From Mycobacterium kyorinense (GTDB taxonomy: Bacteria > Actinomycetota > Actinomycetes > Mycobacteriales > Mycobacteriaceae): 64,000 bases of DNA. Numbering within the stretch: position 1 is the stretch's first letter; the number at the start of each line of letters is the position of its first letter. A program made the translations under genes and the position numbers. The notes beneath the pieces are model-generated. The model was not told the DNA's origin. It did not search any database and worked only from the letters and a program-made list of their open reading frames with translations. Positions 11,990-20,754 of this stretch are shown here, one piece after another. The DNA is taken from positions 55,006 through 119,005 of the forward strand of contig NZ_LZKJ01000125.1 of assembly GCF_001672775.1 (NCBI RefSeq). Reading direction: 5' to 3'.

Positions 11990-13444
11990 CTAGAAGTTCA
12001 GGCCCGAGAACATGATCCGACGGGGATCGTATTTCTGGCGTACGGCACTGAGCTGGCTTAGGTTCGGGCCGAAATAGCGCGACGGCGGCTGGTTCACCTC
12101 GATGTAGTTCACGTAGCCGCCGACCGAATACGGTTGCACCGCTTGGTGCGCCGTGGCCAGCCAGCTGGTGGCAGCCGACGGCGAACCGGATGTTTCGACG
12201 TACCACTGCACCAGCGCGGACTGCCGGCGCCACGGAAAGGCGGTAGCTCCTGGCGCCACGGTGGCCAGCGCGCCGTCGAGCGCATGCATGATCGCCAACA
12301 TGCGGCCCGCGCCGCGCGGGAAGGCGTCGACGGCCGCGGCGATCCCCTGAGCGGCACCGGCGTTGATGGTCGGGAAGACGTCGGACCCGCCGACATAGCC
12401 GAGCGGCGACGGGTTGAGATTGCCCACGGCCAGATACCGCACCAGGTCCAGATAGTTGAACGTGTGGTTCTCGGTGCCGGTCGGTTGTACTCCGACGGCT
12501 GACGTGATCGCGGCGGCGACGCTGCTGCCCGTGCCGGCCGGGCAGGTCGCCAGGATGCGACAGTGCGTACCCATCGCGTCGGTGGTGCTGTCGGCCAGCG
12601 CCCAGCTGCTGCGGTCGGCCGTAGTAAGCCACTTCTGCCAGCCGAGCAGAACCTGCGCGAATGCCTGCGGCGGAAAGTTGAGGTTCACCGCGTCGACGTC
12701 GGCGGTGGGGAACGTGGCGAACGTCAGCGAGGTCGTCACGCCGAAGTTCCCGCCACCGCCGCCACGTAACGCCCAGAACAGGTCTGGGTGGTTGGCGGCA
12801 GACGCGGTAACCGCTTCCCCGCTGGGCAGCACCACCGACGCCGACGTCAACGCGTCACACATCAGCCCCGCATGGCGGGATTGCGCCCCCAGCCCGCCGC
12901 CGAGAGCATGTCCCGCGGTGCCAACCGACGGGCACGTACCCGTCGCGATCCCCCGGCCGGCGGCGGCCAGCGCCTCGTGCAGCGCATACAGACTGGTGGC
13001 CGGCGTCACGGTGACCTGGCCGGTGGCGGCGTCGTAATTGATTCCCCCGGCCAGCTGACGCAAATCGAGCACCATGGTGCCGTTGGCCGTGGAGGCGCCC
13101 ACATAGGAGTGCCCGCCGCTGCGCGGAGCGACCTTGAGGTTGTGGGCGGTAGCGAATGCCATCGCCTTCTGCACATCGGCCGCCGAGGTCGGAGCGACGA
13201 TAGCCGCTGGTGTCGAGCCGTTATAGTTGGTGTTGAAAACCTGCTTGGCCGTGGCGAATTGGCCACCATCGCCGGGTGTCAACACATGCCCGCCGAGGGC
13301 GTTGGCCAGACCCTCCCAGCCGGAGGCGGCCGGCTCGGCGCCGGCCCGCAGCGAGCCGACTCGACCCGAACCGAAAACTGCGCCGGCGGCTAACGCTCCG
13401 ACCGCACCTCGCAGAAACGTCTGCCGCGAGATCTCACGCGCCAC
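11990..13444 (-). CDS. Secreted FAD-linked oxidase (berberine-bridge-enzyme type)
   Basis: A 484-residue PCMH-type flavoprotein. Residues 1-40 are an export signal with a hydrophobic run (AVGALAAGAVFG). The n-region reads ISRQTFLRG, that is Arg-Gln where a Tat signal would have Arg-Arg. The FAD domain has PRSGGHSYVG, whose His is a candidate covalent flavin ligand, and GTCPSVGTAGHALGGGLG, whose Cys could be the second covalent link. The C-terminal BBE motif is YVNYIEVNQPPSRYFGPNLS followed by KYDP. Family members oxidise sugars, alkaloids or phenolics with O2 or F420; the substrate here is unknown. The gene is convergent with the methyltransferase. Its start lies 147 nt from the divergent toxin-antitoxin pair. 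Confidence 0.88.
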   Translation of the reverse strand: MAREISRQTFLRGAVGALAAGAVFGSGRVGSLRAGAEPAASGWEGLANALGGHVLTPGDGGQFATAKQVFNTNYNGSTPAAIVAPTSAADVQKAMAFATAHNLKVAPRSGGHSYVGASTANGTMVLDLRQLAGGINYDAATGQVTVTPATSLYALHEALAAAGRGIATGTCPSVGTAGHALGGGLGAQSRHAGLMCDALTSASVVLPSGEAVTASAANHPDLFWALRGGGGGNFGVTTSLTFATFPTADVDAVNLNFPPQAFAQVLLGWQKWLTTADRSSWALADSTTDAMGTHCRILATCPAGTGSSVAAAITSAVGVQPTGTENHTFNYLDLVRYLAVGNLNPSPLGYVGGSDVFPTINAGAAQGIAAAVDAFPRGAGRMLAIMHALDGALATVAPGATAFPWRRQSALVQWYVETSGSPSAATSWLATAHQAVQPYSVGGYVNYIEVNQPPSRYFGPNLSQLSAVRQKYDPRRIMFSGLNF

Positions 13445-13526
13445 GGCACGACCTTTGAGGTGTCATCTCCGAATTGTCGACGACGAAACCGCGATATCCG
13501 TCGACCCGGACGACGTGTCGGATTAA

Positions 13527-13560
13527 CTAGCCAAATTGGCTATAATGGCTGTATTGGCTA
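13527..13560 (+). promoter_or_regulatory. Promoter with palindromic operator for the toxin-antitoxin operon
   Basis: A perfect TAGCCAA-A-TTGGCTA palindrome (13528-13542) runs into a consensus -10 box TATAAT (13541-13546). The core TGGCT recurs at 13537, 13546 and 13555, exactly nine bases apart, and the last copy is again TTGGCTA. This is what an autoregulating Phd-type antitoxin operator would look like. A -35 box is not clear. The antitoxin ATG follows 46 nt after the -10 box. Confidence 0.72.
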
Positions 13561-13591
13561 GCGTCAGGCCTCCGAATGAAAGGGCCGTACC

Positions 13592-13948
13592 ATGACCACA
13601 CTGACCTTCCGCAATCGCGACGGCAAACTGGTCGACCTGCCGACGGTCGCGGCCACCCGGTTCAAAAACCAGTTCGGAGCAGTCTTCGAGGAAGCCGCGC
13701 ACTCCGGCGCCGTTGCGATCACCAAGCACAACACCCCCAAGGCGGTGTTGCTGTCGGTGGCCGAATTCGAAGCGCTGACCCGTTCGCGCGAGCCCGCCCT
13801 CGACGAGTTGAGTGAGCGTTTCGACGACCTGCTCGACCGGATGCAACGGCCGGAGAACAAGGCGGCGATGGCGGCCGCGTTCGACGCCACGCCCGCGCAG
13901 CTAGGCCGCGCTGCCGTGCAGGCTGCCCGCCCAACGCCCCCGCGCTAA
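13592..13948 (+). CDS. Phd/YefM-like antitoxin
   Basis: A 118-residue protein whose first 70 residues have the Phd/YefM layout: an N-terminal strand (TLTFRNRDGK), VAATRFKNQFGAVFEEAAHSG with the helix-turn that contacts DNA, and VAITKHNTPKAVLLSVAEFEAL, the typical strand pair 'hxxPxAVLLSVxEFE'. The C-terminal 45 residues are charged and Ala-rich, the usual unfolded toxin-binding tail. It is expected to neutralise the zeta-like protein encoded seven bases downstream and to repress its own promoter. Ribosome binding site GAAAGG precedes the ATG. Zeta toxins are more usually paired with epsilon or PezA (helix-turn-helix) antitoxins, so the pairing is worth noting. Confidence 0.8.
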   Translation: MTTLTFRNRDGKLVDLPTVAATRFKNQFGAVFEEAAHSGAVAITKHNTPKAVLLSVAEFEALTRSREPALDELSERFDDLLDRMQRPENKAAMAAAFDATPAQLGRAAVQAARPTPPR

Positions 13949-13955
13949 CCACTCG

Positions 13956-14618
13956 GTGGCCCGCAACGACGATGCGCCGCCGGCCCGGCTGTACGTGCTC
14001 GCCGGGGTCAACGGCGCCGGTAAGAGCAGCATCGGCGGTGCGGCCATTCGCGCCGCCGGGGCGGACTACTTCAATCCCGACGAGGTGGCGCGCGCGGTGC
14101 GGGCGGCGGACCCGAGCCTGGACCAGGCCAGCGCCAACTCACTTGCGTGGCAGCAGGGAAAACGCATGCTGGAGAAAGCGATTCGCGAGCATCTTGATTT
14201 CGCGATCGAGACCACTCTGGGTGGGAGCACCATGGCCCGGCTGATCGCCGAAGCCGCGTCGCAGGGAATCGAGGTGCGCGTGTTCTATGTCGGGCTGGCC
14301 AGCGCCGACGCGCACATCGAGCGGGTCCGACAGCGGGTGCGTGGCGGCGGCCACGACATTCCCGACGCCGACATCCGGCGCCGCTATCGGCACAGCCGAC
14401 TCAACCTGGTGCATCTGCTGCCCGCGCTCACCGAATTGCGTGTCTACGACAACTCCGCGCAGGCCGACCCGGCCGCCGGCCAAGCACCGCAGCCGCAGCT
14501 TGTGCTGCACGTCAATCGGGGACGTATCATCGGTCCCGACGACCTGTCGTCCACGCCCGACTGGGCGAAGCCGATCGTCGCCGCCGCGCTCGAACTCGAG
14601 CCGCCACCAGACGCATAG
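13956..14618 (+). CDS. Zeta-type toxin (P-loop kinase)
   Basis: A 220-residue P-loop protein. Walker A is GVNGAGKSS near residue 18. The zeta-family features are FNPDEVARAVR after the P-loop (base and Mg contact region), FAIETTLGG near residue 88 and the Arg-rich lid RVRQRVRGGGHDIP with RRRYRHSR. Zeta toxins phosphorylate UDP-N-acetylglucosamine or related sugars; related chromosomal proteins can have other targets. The GTG at 13956 is seven bases after the antitoxin stop, so the two form an operon. M. tuberculosis has the unrelated relJ-relK pair a few genes away between folD and Rv3359; that site is empty here. Confidence 0.8.
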   Translation: MARNDDAPPARLYVLAGVNGAGKSSIGGAAIRAAGADYFNPDEVARAVRAADPSLDQASANSLAWQQGKRMLEKAIREHLDFAIETTLGGSTMARLIAEAASQGIEVRVFYVGLASADAHIERVRQRVRGGGHDIPDADIRRRYRHSRLNLVHLLPALTELRVYDNSAQADPAAGQAPQPQLVLHVNRGRIIGPDDLSSTPDWAKPIVAAALELEPPPDA

Positions 14619-14702
14619 TGTTCAAACCTTGACCTCATCGCGTCGTGAATGTGACTGTCGTGGCCCACTGTTCCTGGGAGCGACGTGAGTGAGGAGCAGA
14701 GC

Positions 14703-15095
14703 ATGCCGGCATTGAACAGCTGTCGCAACAGAATCGCGCTGACGATATCCACCGGGCTGATCGCCGCTGCGGCATTGGCGGCGCCGGCGCAGGCCGACTC
14801 GATCGACGACAGTTTCCTCTCCGCGCTCAACGGCGCCGGCGTCAACTACGGAGATCCGGGCAGCGCGGCCGAGCTCGGTCAGTCCATCTGCCCCATGCTG
14901 GCTCAGCCGGGCGGAACGTTCGCGTCCGCGGCGTCGAACGTGGTGGGCAACAACGGGATGTCGCCGGGTATGGCGCAGTTGTTCACCAGCATTGCGATCT
15001 CGATGTACTGCCCGTCGATGATGGCGTCGCTGGCCGACGGCAACATGCCGAACCTGCCGCAGCTGCCGGGTATGCCGGGGATACCGGCGCTCTAG
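14703..15095 (+). CDS. DUF732 secreted protein
   Basis: A 130-residue protein with a Sec signal peptide (ALTISTGLIAAAALAAPAQA, cleavage after AQA). The mature part is a DUF732 domain: FLSALNGAGVNYGDPGSAAE, then two cysteines, in QSICPML and MYCPSM, that could form a disulfide. The tail is Pro/Met-rich ([13 protein letters not shown]). DUF732 is common in mycobacteria and its function is unknown. The ATG at 14703 has GAGGAG six bases upstream; a GTG at 14685 is possible. It matches Rv3354 in position beside Rv3355c and folD. The last four bases (CTAG) are shared with the stop of the convergent gene. Confidence 0.85.
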   Translation: MPALNSCRNRIALTISTGLIAAAALAAPAQADSIDDSFLSALNGAGVNYGDPGSAAELGQSICPMLAQPGGTFASAASNVVGNNGMSPGMAQLFTSIAISMYCPSMMASLADGNMPNLPQLPGMPGIPAL

Positions 15096-15385
15096 CCCGT
15101 CCCCAGCGGGTCGATCGTCGACGCGATGTAGACCATCGCCGTCGCCACCACCGCCGTGGTGGCAAAGTCAGTTCCCTTGCTGCGCACCACCAAAAGCCCG
15201 GCGCGGTCCTCGGACAGCACCAGTCGCAGCACCGCCGCCGCCCCCGCACCGATGCCGATCAGCAGCGCGCCGCGGCGCCAGAAGTTGGCGGCAGCCAGCG
15301 CGAAGGCGACGACGAAGATCAGCACGACCAGCACGATCGGCCACTGGGCGGCGAAGATCATCCGGGTCCGGTCGGACACGCTCAC
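15092..15385 (-). CDS. DUF3017 small membrane protein
   Basis: A 97-residue protein with three predicted membrane helices: [37 protein letters not shown] and [16 protein letters not shown]. The soluble loop [11 protein letters not shown] between helices 2 and 3 is the DUF3017 signature. It corresponds to Rv3355c. Its start overlaps the folD stop by four bases, so the two are translationally coupled, an arrangement seen in other actinobacteria. Function unknown. Confidence 0.88.
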   Translation of the reverse strand: MSVSDRTRMIFAAQWPIVLVVLIFVVAFALAAANFWRRGALLIGIGAGAAAVLRLVLSEDRAGLLVVRSKGTDFATTAVVATAMVYIASTIDPLGTG

Positions 15386-16230
15386 GGCGCAGCCTCGGCC
15401 AGTTCGACGACGTTGGTCAGCAGAAAAGCTCTCGTCAGCGGGCCGACGCCGCCGGGATTCGGCGACACGTGACCAGCGACCTCCCAGACACCCGGGTGCA
15501 CGTCGCCGACCAGCCCGTCGTCGGTGCGGCTGACCCCGACGTCGACGACGGCCGCGCCCGGGCGCACCATGTCGGCCGTCAGCAGATGCGGCACGCCGAC
15601 GCCGGCCACGATGATGTCGGCTTGCCGGGTCAGCGCGGCCAGGTCACGAGTTGCGGTGTGGCACAACGTCACCGTGGCATTCTCCGAGCGGCGGGTCAGC
15701 AGCAGGCCCAACGGCCGGCCGACGGTCACACCGCGACCGATGACGACCACATGCGCGCCGGCGATCGGCACGTTGTAGCGGCGGAGCAGATGCACGATGC
15801 CGCGTGGTGTACACGGCAGCGGCCCCGGCGTATTGAGCACGAGCCGGCCCAGATTGGTCGGGTGCAGCCCGTCGGCGTCCTTGTCGGGGTCGACACGCTC
15901 GAGTGCGGCGTTCTCGTCCAGGTGCTTGGGCAGCGGCAGCTGCACGATGTAGCCGGTGCATTCGGGGTTGGCGTTGAGTTCGTCGATGGTCTCGTCGAGC
16001 TTGGCCTGGCTGACATCGGCGGGCAGGTCGCGGCGGATCGAGGTGATGCCGACTTTGGCGCAGTCGGAGTGCTTGCCCCGCACATAGGCCTGCGAGCCGG
16101 GATCGTCGCCGACCAGGATGGTGCCCAGGCCGGGGGTGCGCCCGGAGGCCGTCAGTGCCGCCACCCGCTGCTTGAGGTCGACGAAGATTTCATCGCGTGT
16201 TGCTTTGCCGTCCAGTGTGTTCGCAGCCAC
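15382..16230 (-). CDS. folD: Methylenetetrahydrofolate dehydrogenase/cyclohydrolase
   Basis: Bifunctional enzyme of one-carbon metabolism: 5,10-methylene-THF to 10-formyl-THF through NADP-linked oxidation and ring opening. It has 282 residues, standard for FolD. Signatures are [21 protein letters not shown] with catalytic Lys, [24 protein letters not shown], the NADP-binding [17 protein letters not shown], and [16 protein letters not shown] at the C-terminus. The GTG start at 16230 gives [14 protein letters not shown]. Its promoter faces that of the flavin oxidoreductase, with only 38 nt between start codons; M. tuberculosis has the relJ-relK toxin-antitoxin genes inserted here. Confidence 0.97.
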   Translation of the reverse strand: MAANTLDGKATRDEIFVDLKQRVAALTASGRTPGLGTILVGDDPGSQAYVRGKHSDCAKVGITSIRRDLPADVSQAKLDETIDELNANPECTGYIVQLPLPKHLDENAALERVDPDKDADGLHPTNLGRLVLNTPGPLPCTPRGIVHLLRRYNVPIAGAHVVVIGRGVTVGRPLGLLLTRRSENATVTLCHTATRDLAALTRQADIIVAGVGVPHLLTADMVRPGAAVVDVGVSRTDDGLVGDVHPGVWEVAGHVSPNPGGVGPLTRAFLLTNVVELAEAAP

Positions 16231-16268
16231 ACCTGACAGTGTTTCATGCTCGCCGTTAAGCTCCCGCT

Positions 16269-17462
16269 ATGACTGCTGCCCCGGACGTGTTCGCTCCCGC
16301 CAAACTCGGTCCGCTGACGCTGCGCAACCGCATCATCAAAGCGGCGACGTTCGAGGCCCGCACGCCCGATGCGCTGGTGACCGACGACCTGATCGAATAC
16401 CACCGGCTGCCGGCGGCCGGCGGGGTCGGCATGACGACAGTGGCCTACTGCGCGGTCTCCCCCGGCGGCCGCACCGGCGGCAACCAGATCTGGATGCGCC
16501 CGGAGGCCGTGGCCGGATTGCGCCGGCTCACCGAGACCGTGCACGCCGAGGGTGCAGCGGTCAGCGCTCAGATCGGGCATGCAGGCCCGGTGGCCGACGC
16601 CCGCTCCAACAAGGCCCGCGCGCTGGCGCCGGTGCGGTTCTTCAACCCGATCGGGATGCGCTTCGCCAAGAAGGCCACCCGCGACGACATCGACGACGTC
16701 ATCGCGGCGCACGCCAACGCCGCCCGGCTGGCCGTCGACGCCGGATTCGACGCCGTCGAAATCCATTTGGGCCACAACTATTTGGCCAGTTCTTTTCTGA
16801 GTCCACTGATCAACCGGCGCGCCGACGAGTTCGGCGGCTCGTTGGAGAACCGGGCCAAGGTCGCGCGCGGACTGGTACTGGCCGTTCGCCGCGCCGTCGA
16901 TCAGCAGATTGCGGTGACCGCCAAACTCAACATGGCCGACGGTGTGCGCGGTGGTATCTCGCTCGAAGAGTCGCTGACCACCGCCAAGTGGCTGCAGGAC
17001 GACGGCGGGCTGGATGCGCTCGAGCTCACTGCCGGCAGCTCACTGGTCAACCCGATGTATCTATTCCGCGGCGACGCGCCGATCAAGGAATTCGCCGGCG
17101 CCTTCAAGCCGCCGCTGCGCTGGGGGATGCGGATGACCGGTCACAAGTTCCTCCGCCAATACCCTTACCGCGATGCGTATCTGCTGCGCGACGCCCGGCT
17201 GTTCCGCGCCGAGCTGTCCATGCCGCTGATTTTGCTCGGGGGCATCACCAACCGGGAAACGATGGAGTTGGCGATGGCCGAAGGGTTCGACTTCGTCGCG
17301 ATGGCCCGCGCGCTGCTGGCCGAGCCCGACTTGGTCAACCGGATCCGCGACGAACACGCTGTTCATTCGGCATGTACGCACTGCAACCAATGCATGCCGA
17401 CGATCTACAGCCGCACCCGTTGCGTGGTGACCGGCGCGCCCGACCGATTGCCGGTCGGGTAG
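16269..17462 (+). CDS. NADH:flavin oxidoreductase (old yellow enzyme family)
   Basis: A 397-residue TIM-barrel FMN protein resembling Rv3359. Family landmarks: APAKLGPLTLRNRIIKAATFE at the N-terminus (FMN phosphate side), QIGHAGP near residue 100, FDAVEIHLGHNYLASSFLSP with the conserved His, NRRADEFGGSLENRAK, and GGITNRETMELAMAEGFDFVAMARALLAEPDLVNRI for FMN binding. The C-terminus has CTHCNQC; a cysteine cluster of this type in longer relatives binds an Fe-S cluster, but the NAD-binding extension of 2,4-dienoyl-CoA reductases is missing. Substrate unknown; enoate reduction is likely. Confidence 0.9.
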   Translation: MTAAPDVFAPAKLGPLTLRNRIIKAATFEARTPDALVTDDLIEYHRLPAAGGVGMTTVAYCAVSPGGRTGGNQIWMRPEAVAGLRRLTETVHAEGAAVSAQIGHAGPVADARSNKARALAPVRFFNPIGMRFAKKATRDDIDDVIAAHANAARLAVDAGFDAVEIHLGHNYLASSFLSPLINRRADEFGGSLENRAKVARGLVLAVRRAVDQQIAVTAKLNMADGVRGGISLEESLTTAKWLQDDGGLDALELTAGSSLVNPMYLFRGDAPIKEFAGAFKPPLRWGMRMTGHKFLRQYPYRDAYLLRDARLFRAELSMPLILLGGITNRETMELAMAEGFDFVAMARALLAEPDLVNRIRDEHAVHSACTHCNQCMPTIYSRTRCVVTGAPDRLPVG

Positions 17463-17544
17463 GGCCAGCGCGCAGCGTCTTGCGCCGCCCGCCGCCACAA
17501 CGCATACAGTCGGTTCGGTGAATCAACCGGCTACAGTTGTCTCG

Positions 17545-20148
17545 ATGAGTCAAGCAGCACCGCCCGCGCTGACGGTTCGATACGACGGATCTGAACGTAC
17601 CTTCGCGGCGGGCCATGACGTGGTCGTCGGTCGCGACCTTCGCGCCGACATGCGCATCACCCATCCGCTGATTTCGCGCGCGCATCTGTTGCTGCGGTTC
17701 GACCAAGGTCGCTGGCTGGCGATCGACAACGGTTCGTTGAACGGGACGTTCGTCAACGGACGCCGAGTCCCGGTGGTCGACATCCACGACGGCCAGACGG
17801 TCAACATCGGCAATCCGGACGGGCCGCGGCTGACTTTCGAAGTCGGACGGCACGCCGGGATGGCCGGCCGACCGCCACAGACCGCCTCGATGCGAGTCGT
17901 TCAGCCGCCGCCGCGGCCGTCGCAGCCGCAGCCGGCGCGCGGGGGCAGCGCACCGCACGCCGCGCAGTCTCCCGGCATGCGGCCCCATCCCCCCGGCCCG
18001 TCTCATCCCTCCGGTCCGCCACCGCAGCCGATGTACCAGAACAGCGGCGGTCAGCGCGCGGGTTATCCGAGCACCCCGCCGCCGCCGCGGCAGCCACCAC
18101 CGCCGCCGCCCTCACCGCGCACCCAGATGGCGCCGGCCGCCAGCAAGCCCCCCGAGGTGGGGAACCTGGCGACCAAGATGTTCCAGGCGTTCCGGCCGGG
18201 AGCCGCGACGCCGGACAAGCCTGCCGGTTCGGCCACGATCGGACGCGCCAACGACAACGACATCGTCATCCAGGACGTGCTGGCGTCGCGGCACCACGCG
18301 TTCCTGGTGCCGTCGCCGCTGGGCACCGAGATCCGCGACGCGCGCAGCATCAACGGCACGTTCGTCAACGGGGTGCGGGTGGGCTCGGCGGTGCTGAGCG
18401 AGGGCGATGTGGTCACGATCGGCAACATCGACCTGGTATTCACCGACGGCAACCTGGTCCGCCGCACCGAGGCCGCGACCCGCACCGGCGGTCTGGAGGT
18501 GAACGCGGTTCACTTCAAGATCGACGGCAAGGAACTGATCGACAACATCTCGTTCACCGCTCGGCCCGGCACGCTGACCGCGATCATCGGTGGCTCCGGT
18601 GCGGGCAAGACCACGCTGTCGCGGCTCGTTGCCGGATACACCAATCCCAGCCAGGGCGCGATCACCTTCGAGGGACACGACATCCACCGCGAGTACGCGA
18701 CGATGCGCAGCCGGATCGGGATGGTCCCGCAGGACGACGTCGTGCACCGCCAGCTCACCGTCAACCAAGCGCTGGGCTACGCCGCCGAGCTGCGGCTGCC
18801 CCCTGACACCAGCAAAGAGGAACGCGCCCAGGTGGTCGCGCAGGTGCTCGAGGAACTCGACCTGACCAAGCAGGCCGACACCCGGGTGGACAAGCTGTCC
18901 GGCGGCCAACGCAAACGCGCCTCGGTGGCGCTGGAACTGCTCACCCAGCCCTCACTGCTGATCCTCGACGAGCCGACGTCCGGGCTGGACCCGGCGCTGG
19001 ACCGGCAAGTCATGCTCATGCTCAAGTCGCTGGCCGAGGCCGGCCGCACCGTGCTGGTGGTCACCCACTCGGTGTCCTATCTCGACGTGTGCGACCAGAT
19101 CCTGCTGGTGGCGCCGGGCGGTAAGACCGCGTTTTGCGGTCCGCCCAGCCAGGTCGAGTCCGCGTTCGGTACCACGAACTGGGCAGAAATCTTCGCCAAG
19201 GTGGGCGCCGACCCCGACGAAGCCAACCGGCGCTTCATCGAGAGGAAAGGTGACAAGCTGCCGTCCCAAGCCGGCGGGCGTCAGGAGGCGCCAGGCGACT
19301 TGGGCGAGCCGGTCCACACCGACTTGTGGCGGCAGCTATCGACGATTGCCCGGCGTCAGGTTCGGCTCGTCGTTTCCGACCGCGGCTACACGGTGTTCTT
19401 GGCGGTATTGCCGTTCCTGATGGGCGCGCTGACGCTGACCGTGAAAGGGCACAAGCCAGGACTCGGTGTTGCTGACCCACAAGGCGCCGCGCCCACGCAG
19501 CCGCAGTACATTCTGGTGCTGCTGTGTATCGGCGCGGTGTTCATGGGCACCGCGTTGACGATCCGTGACCTGATCGGCGAACGCCCGATCTTCCGCCGAG
19601 AACAGGCGGTGGGGCTGTCCACCACGGCCTACCTGCTGGCGAAGGTCGTCGTGTTCTCTGTGTTCGCGACCCTCCAGGCGGGGATCGCGGTGATCATCGT
19701 CCGGCTCGGCAAGGGCGCGCCCACCGCGGATCCGCCGTTCTTCGGTAGCTCCACGTTGTCGTTGTTCTTCACCGTGGCCGCCACCTGTGTCGCCTCGGCG
19801 ATGCTCGGCCTGCTGCTGTCGGCGCTCGCGAATTCCAACGAGCAGATCATGCCGCTGCTGGTGGTGTCGATCATGTCGCAGCTGGTGCTCTGCGGCGGGA
19901 TGGGGATCCCGGTGACCGGCCGGTTCGGTTTGAACCAGCTGTCGTTTGTGACGCCGGCCCGCTGGGGGTTCGCCGCCGGGGCGTCGTCGGTCGACTTCCC
20001 GCACCTGGTGAAAGTGCCGCAAATTCCAACCGAAGACCGGTGGTGGCAGCACTCGAAGCACATCTTCGTGATCGACATGTTGATGCTGGCCGCGCTGTCG
20101 GTGGCCTATGGCCTCTACATCAGGTGGCACATCCGGCTCAAACGCTGA
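17545..20148 (+). CDS. ABC transporter with two FHA domains (Rv1747-like)
   Basis: An 867-residue half-transporter with an unusual regulatory N-terminus. FHA1 spans about 15-95 (VVGRDLRADMRI, ISRAHLLLRF, NGSLNGTFVNGRRV). A Pro/Gln-rich linker covers about 100-215. FHA2 spans about 230-305 (GRANDNDIVIQDVLASRHHA, NGTFVNGVRV). The ATPase has Walker A GGSGAGKTT, signature LSGGQRKR and Walker B LLILDEPTSGLD. Six or so membrane helices follow (ABC2 type, residues about 610-865). M. tuberculosis Rv1747 is bound and phosphorylated by Ser/Thr kinase PknF in the linker and is linked to cell-envelope glycolipid export. No kinase gene is adjacent here. The start is uncertain: ATG 17545 fits the recalled N-terminus MSQPAAPP, and a GTG at 17518 adds nine residues. 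Confidence 0.9.
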   Translation: MSQAAPPALTVRYDGSERTFAAGHDVVVGRDLRADMRITHPLISRAHLLLRFDQGRWLAIDNGSLNGTFVNGRRVPVVDIHDGQTVNIGNPDGPRLTFEVGRHAGMAGRPPQTASMRVVQPPPRPSQPQPARGGSAPHAAQSPGMRPHPPGPSHPSGPPPQPMYQNSGGQRAGYPSTPPPPRQPPPPPPSPRTQMAPAASKPPEVGNLATKMFQAFRPGAATPDKPAGSATIGRANDNDIVIQDVLASRHHAFLVPSPLGTEIRDARSINGTFVNGVRVGSAVLSEGDVVTIGNIDLVFTDGNLVRRTEAATRTGGLEVNAVHFKIDGKELIDNISFTARPGTLTAIIGGSGAGKTTLSRLVAGYTNPSQGAITFEGHDIHREYATMRSRIGMVPQDDVVHRQLTVNQALGYAAELRLPPDTSKEERAQVVAQVLEELDLTKQADTRVDKLSGGQRKRASVALELLTQPSLLILDEPTSGLDPALDRQVMLMLKSLAEAGRTVLVVTHSVSYLDVCDQILLVAPGGKTAFCGPPSQVESAFGTTNWAEIFAKVGADPDEANRRFIERKGDKLPSQAGGRQEAPGDLGEPVHTDLWRQLSTIARRQVRLVVSDRGYTVFLAVLPFLMGALTLTVKGHKPGLGVADPQGAAPTQPQYILVLLCIGAVFMGTALTIRDLIGERPIFRREQAVGLSTTAYLLAKVVVFSVFATLQAGIAVIIVRLGKGAPTADPPFFGSSTLSLFFTVAATCVASAMLGLLLSALANSNEQIMPLLVVSIMSQLVLCGGMGIPVTGRFGLNQLSFVTPARWGFAAGASSVDFPHLVKVPQIPTEDRWWQHSKHIFVIDMLMLAALSVAYGLYIRWHIRLKR

Positions 20149-20160
20149 GCATCGCCGAGG

Positions 20161-20754
20161 TCAGCTGCCGGTGGGCGACAGGCTCGCCAGCGCGTATTCA
20201 CTGATCGCAATCAGCGCGTCGGTGGCCGATCGGCGATCGCGGGCATCGATGCTGATGATCGGGATGTGCGCGGCCAGCGCCAATGCTTTGCGCACTTCGG
20301 CGACCGGATACCTTGGCGCACCGTCGAACTCGTTGACCGCAATGAGGAACGGCAGATTGCGGTGTTCGAAGAAGTCGACGGCCGCGAAGCTGTCCTGCAG
20401 GCGTCGGCAGTCGACCAGGACGATCGCGCCGATGGCACCGCGCACCAGGTCGTCCCACATGAACCAGAACCGACGCTGCCCGGGCGTGCCGAACAGGTAG
20501 AGCACCAGATCCTCGTCGAGGGTGATCCGACCGAAGTCCATGGCCACCGTGGTGGTCCGCTTGTCGGGGGTGGCCTCCAACATGTCGACTCCGGAGGACG
20601 CGTCGGTGACCATCGCCTCGGTGCGCAGCGGCATGATCTCGGACACCGCACCGACGAACGTCGTCTTGCCGGCGCCGAACCCGCCCGCGACGACGATCTT
20701 CGTCGAAGCTGTTTCCCGTCGCGGGTCCCGCCGCTCAGAGTGCTCGAAGGCCAC
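20161..20754 (-). CDS. MglA/MfpB-type small GTPase of the roadblock conservon
   Basis: A 197-residue Ras-like GTP-binding protein (Rv3362c-like). The P-loop is VVAGGFGAGKTTFVG, switch II is LFGTPGQRRFWFMWDDL with the Gly-x-Pro-Gly-Gln pattern, and the base-specificity box is NEFDGA (an NxxD variant of NKxD). In M. smegmatis and M. tuberculosis the equivalent (MfpB) works with the pentapeptide protein MfpA, which protects DNA gyrase from quinolones. In this window no pentapeptide gene follows; the stop is 12 nt from the convergent ABC transporter stop. The start overlaps the DUF742 gene by 20 nt, so it is the last gene of a four-gene operon. Confidence 0.92.
   Translation of the reverse strand: MAFEHSERRDPRRETASTKIVVAGGFGAGKTTFVGAVSEIMPLRTEAMVTDASSGVDMLEATPDKRTTTVAMDFGRITLDEDLVLYLFGTPGQRRFWFMWDDLVRGAIGAIVLVDCRRLQDSFAAVDFFEHRNLPFLIAVNEFDGAPRYPVAEVRKALALAAHIPIISIDARDRRSATDALIAISEYALASLSPTGS

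Noticed and set aside
18112..18909. 265-codon minus-strand frame opposite the FHA-ABC gene
   Set aside because: Composition is that of a reverse-strand shadow; no motif.
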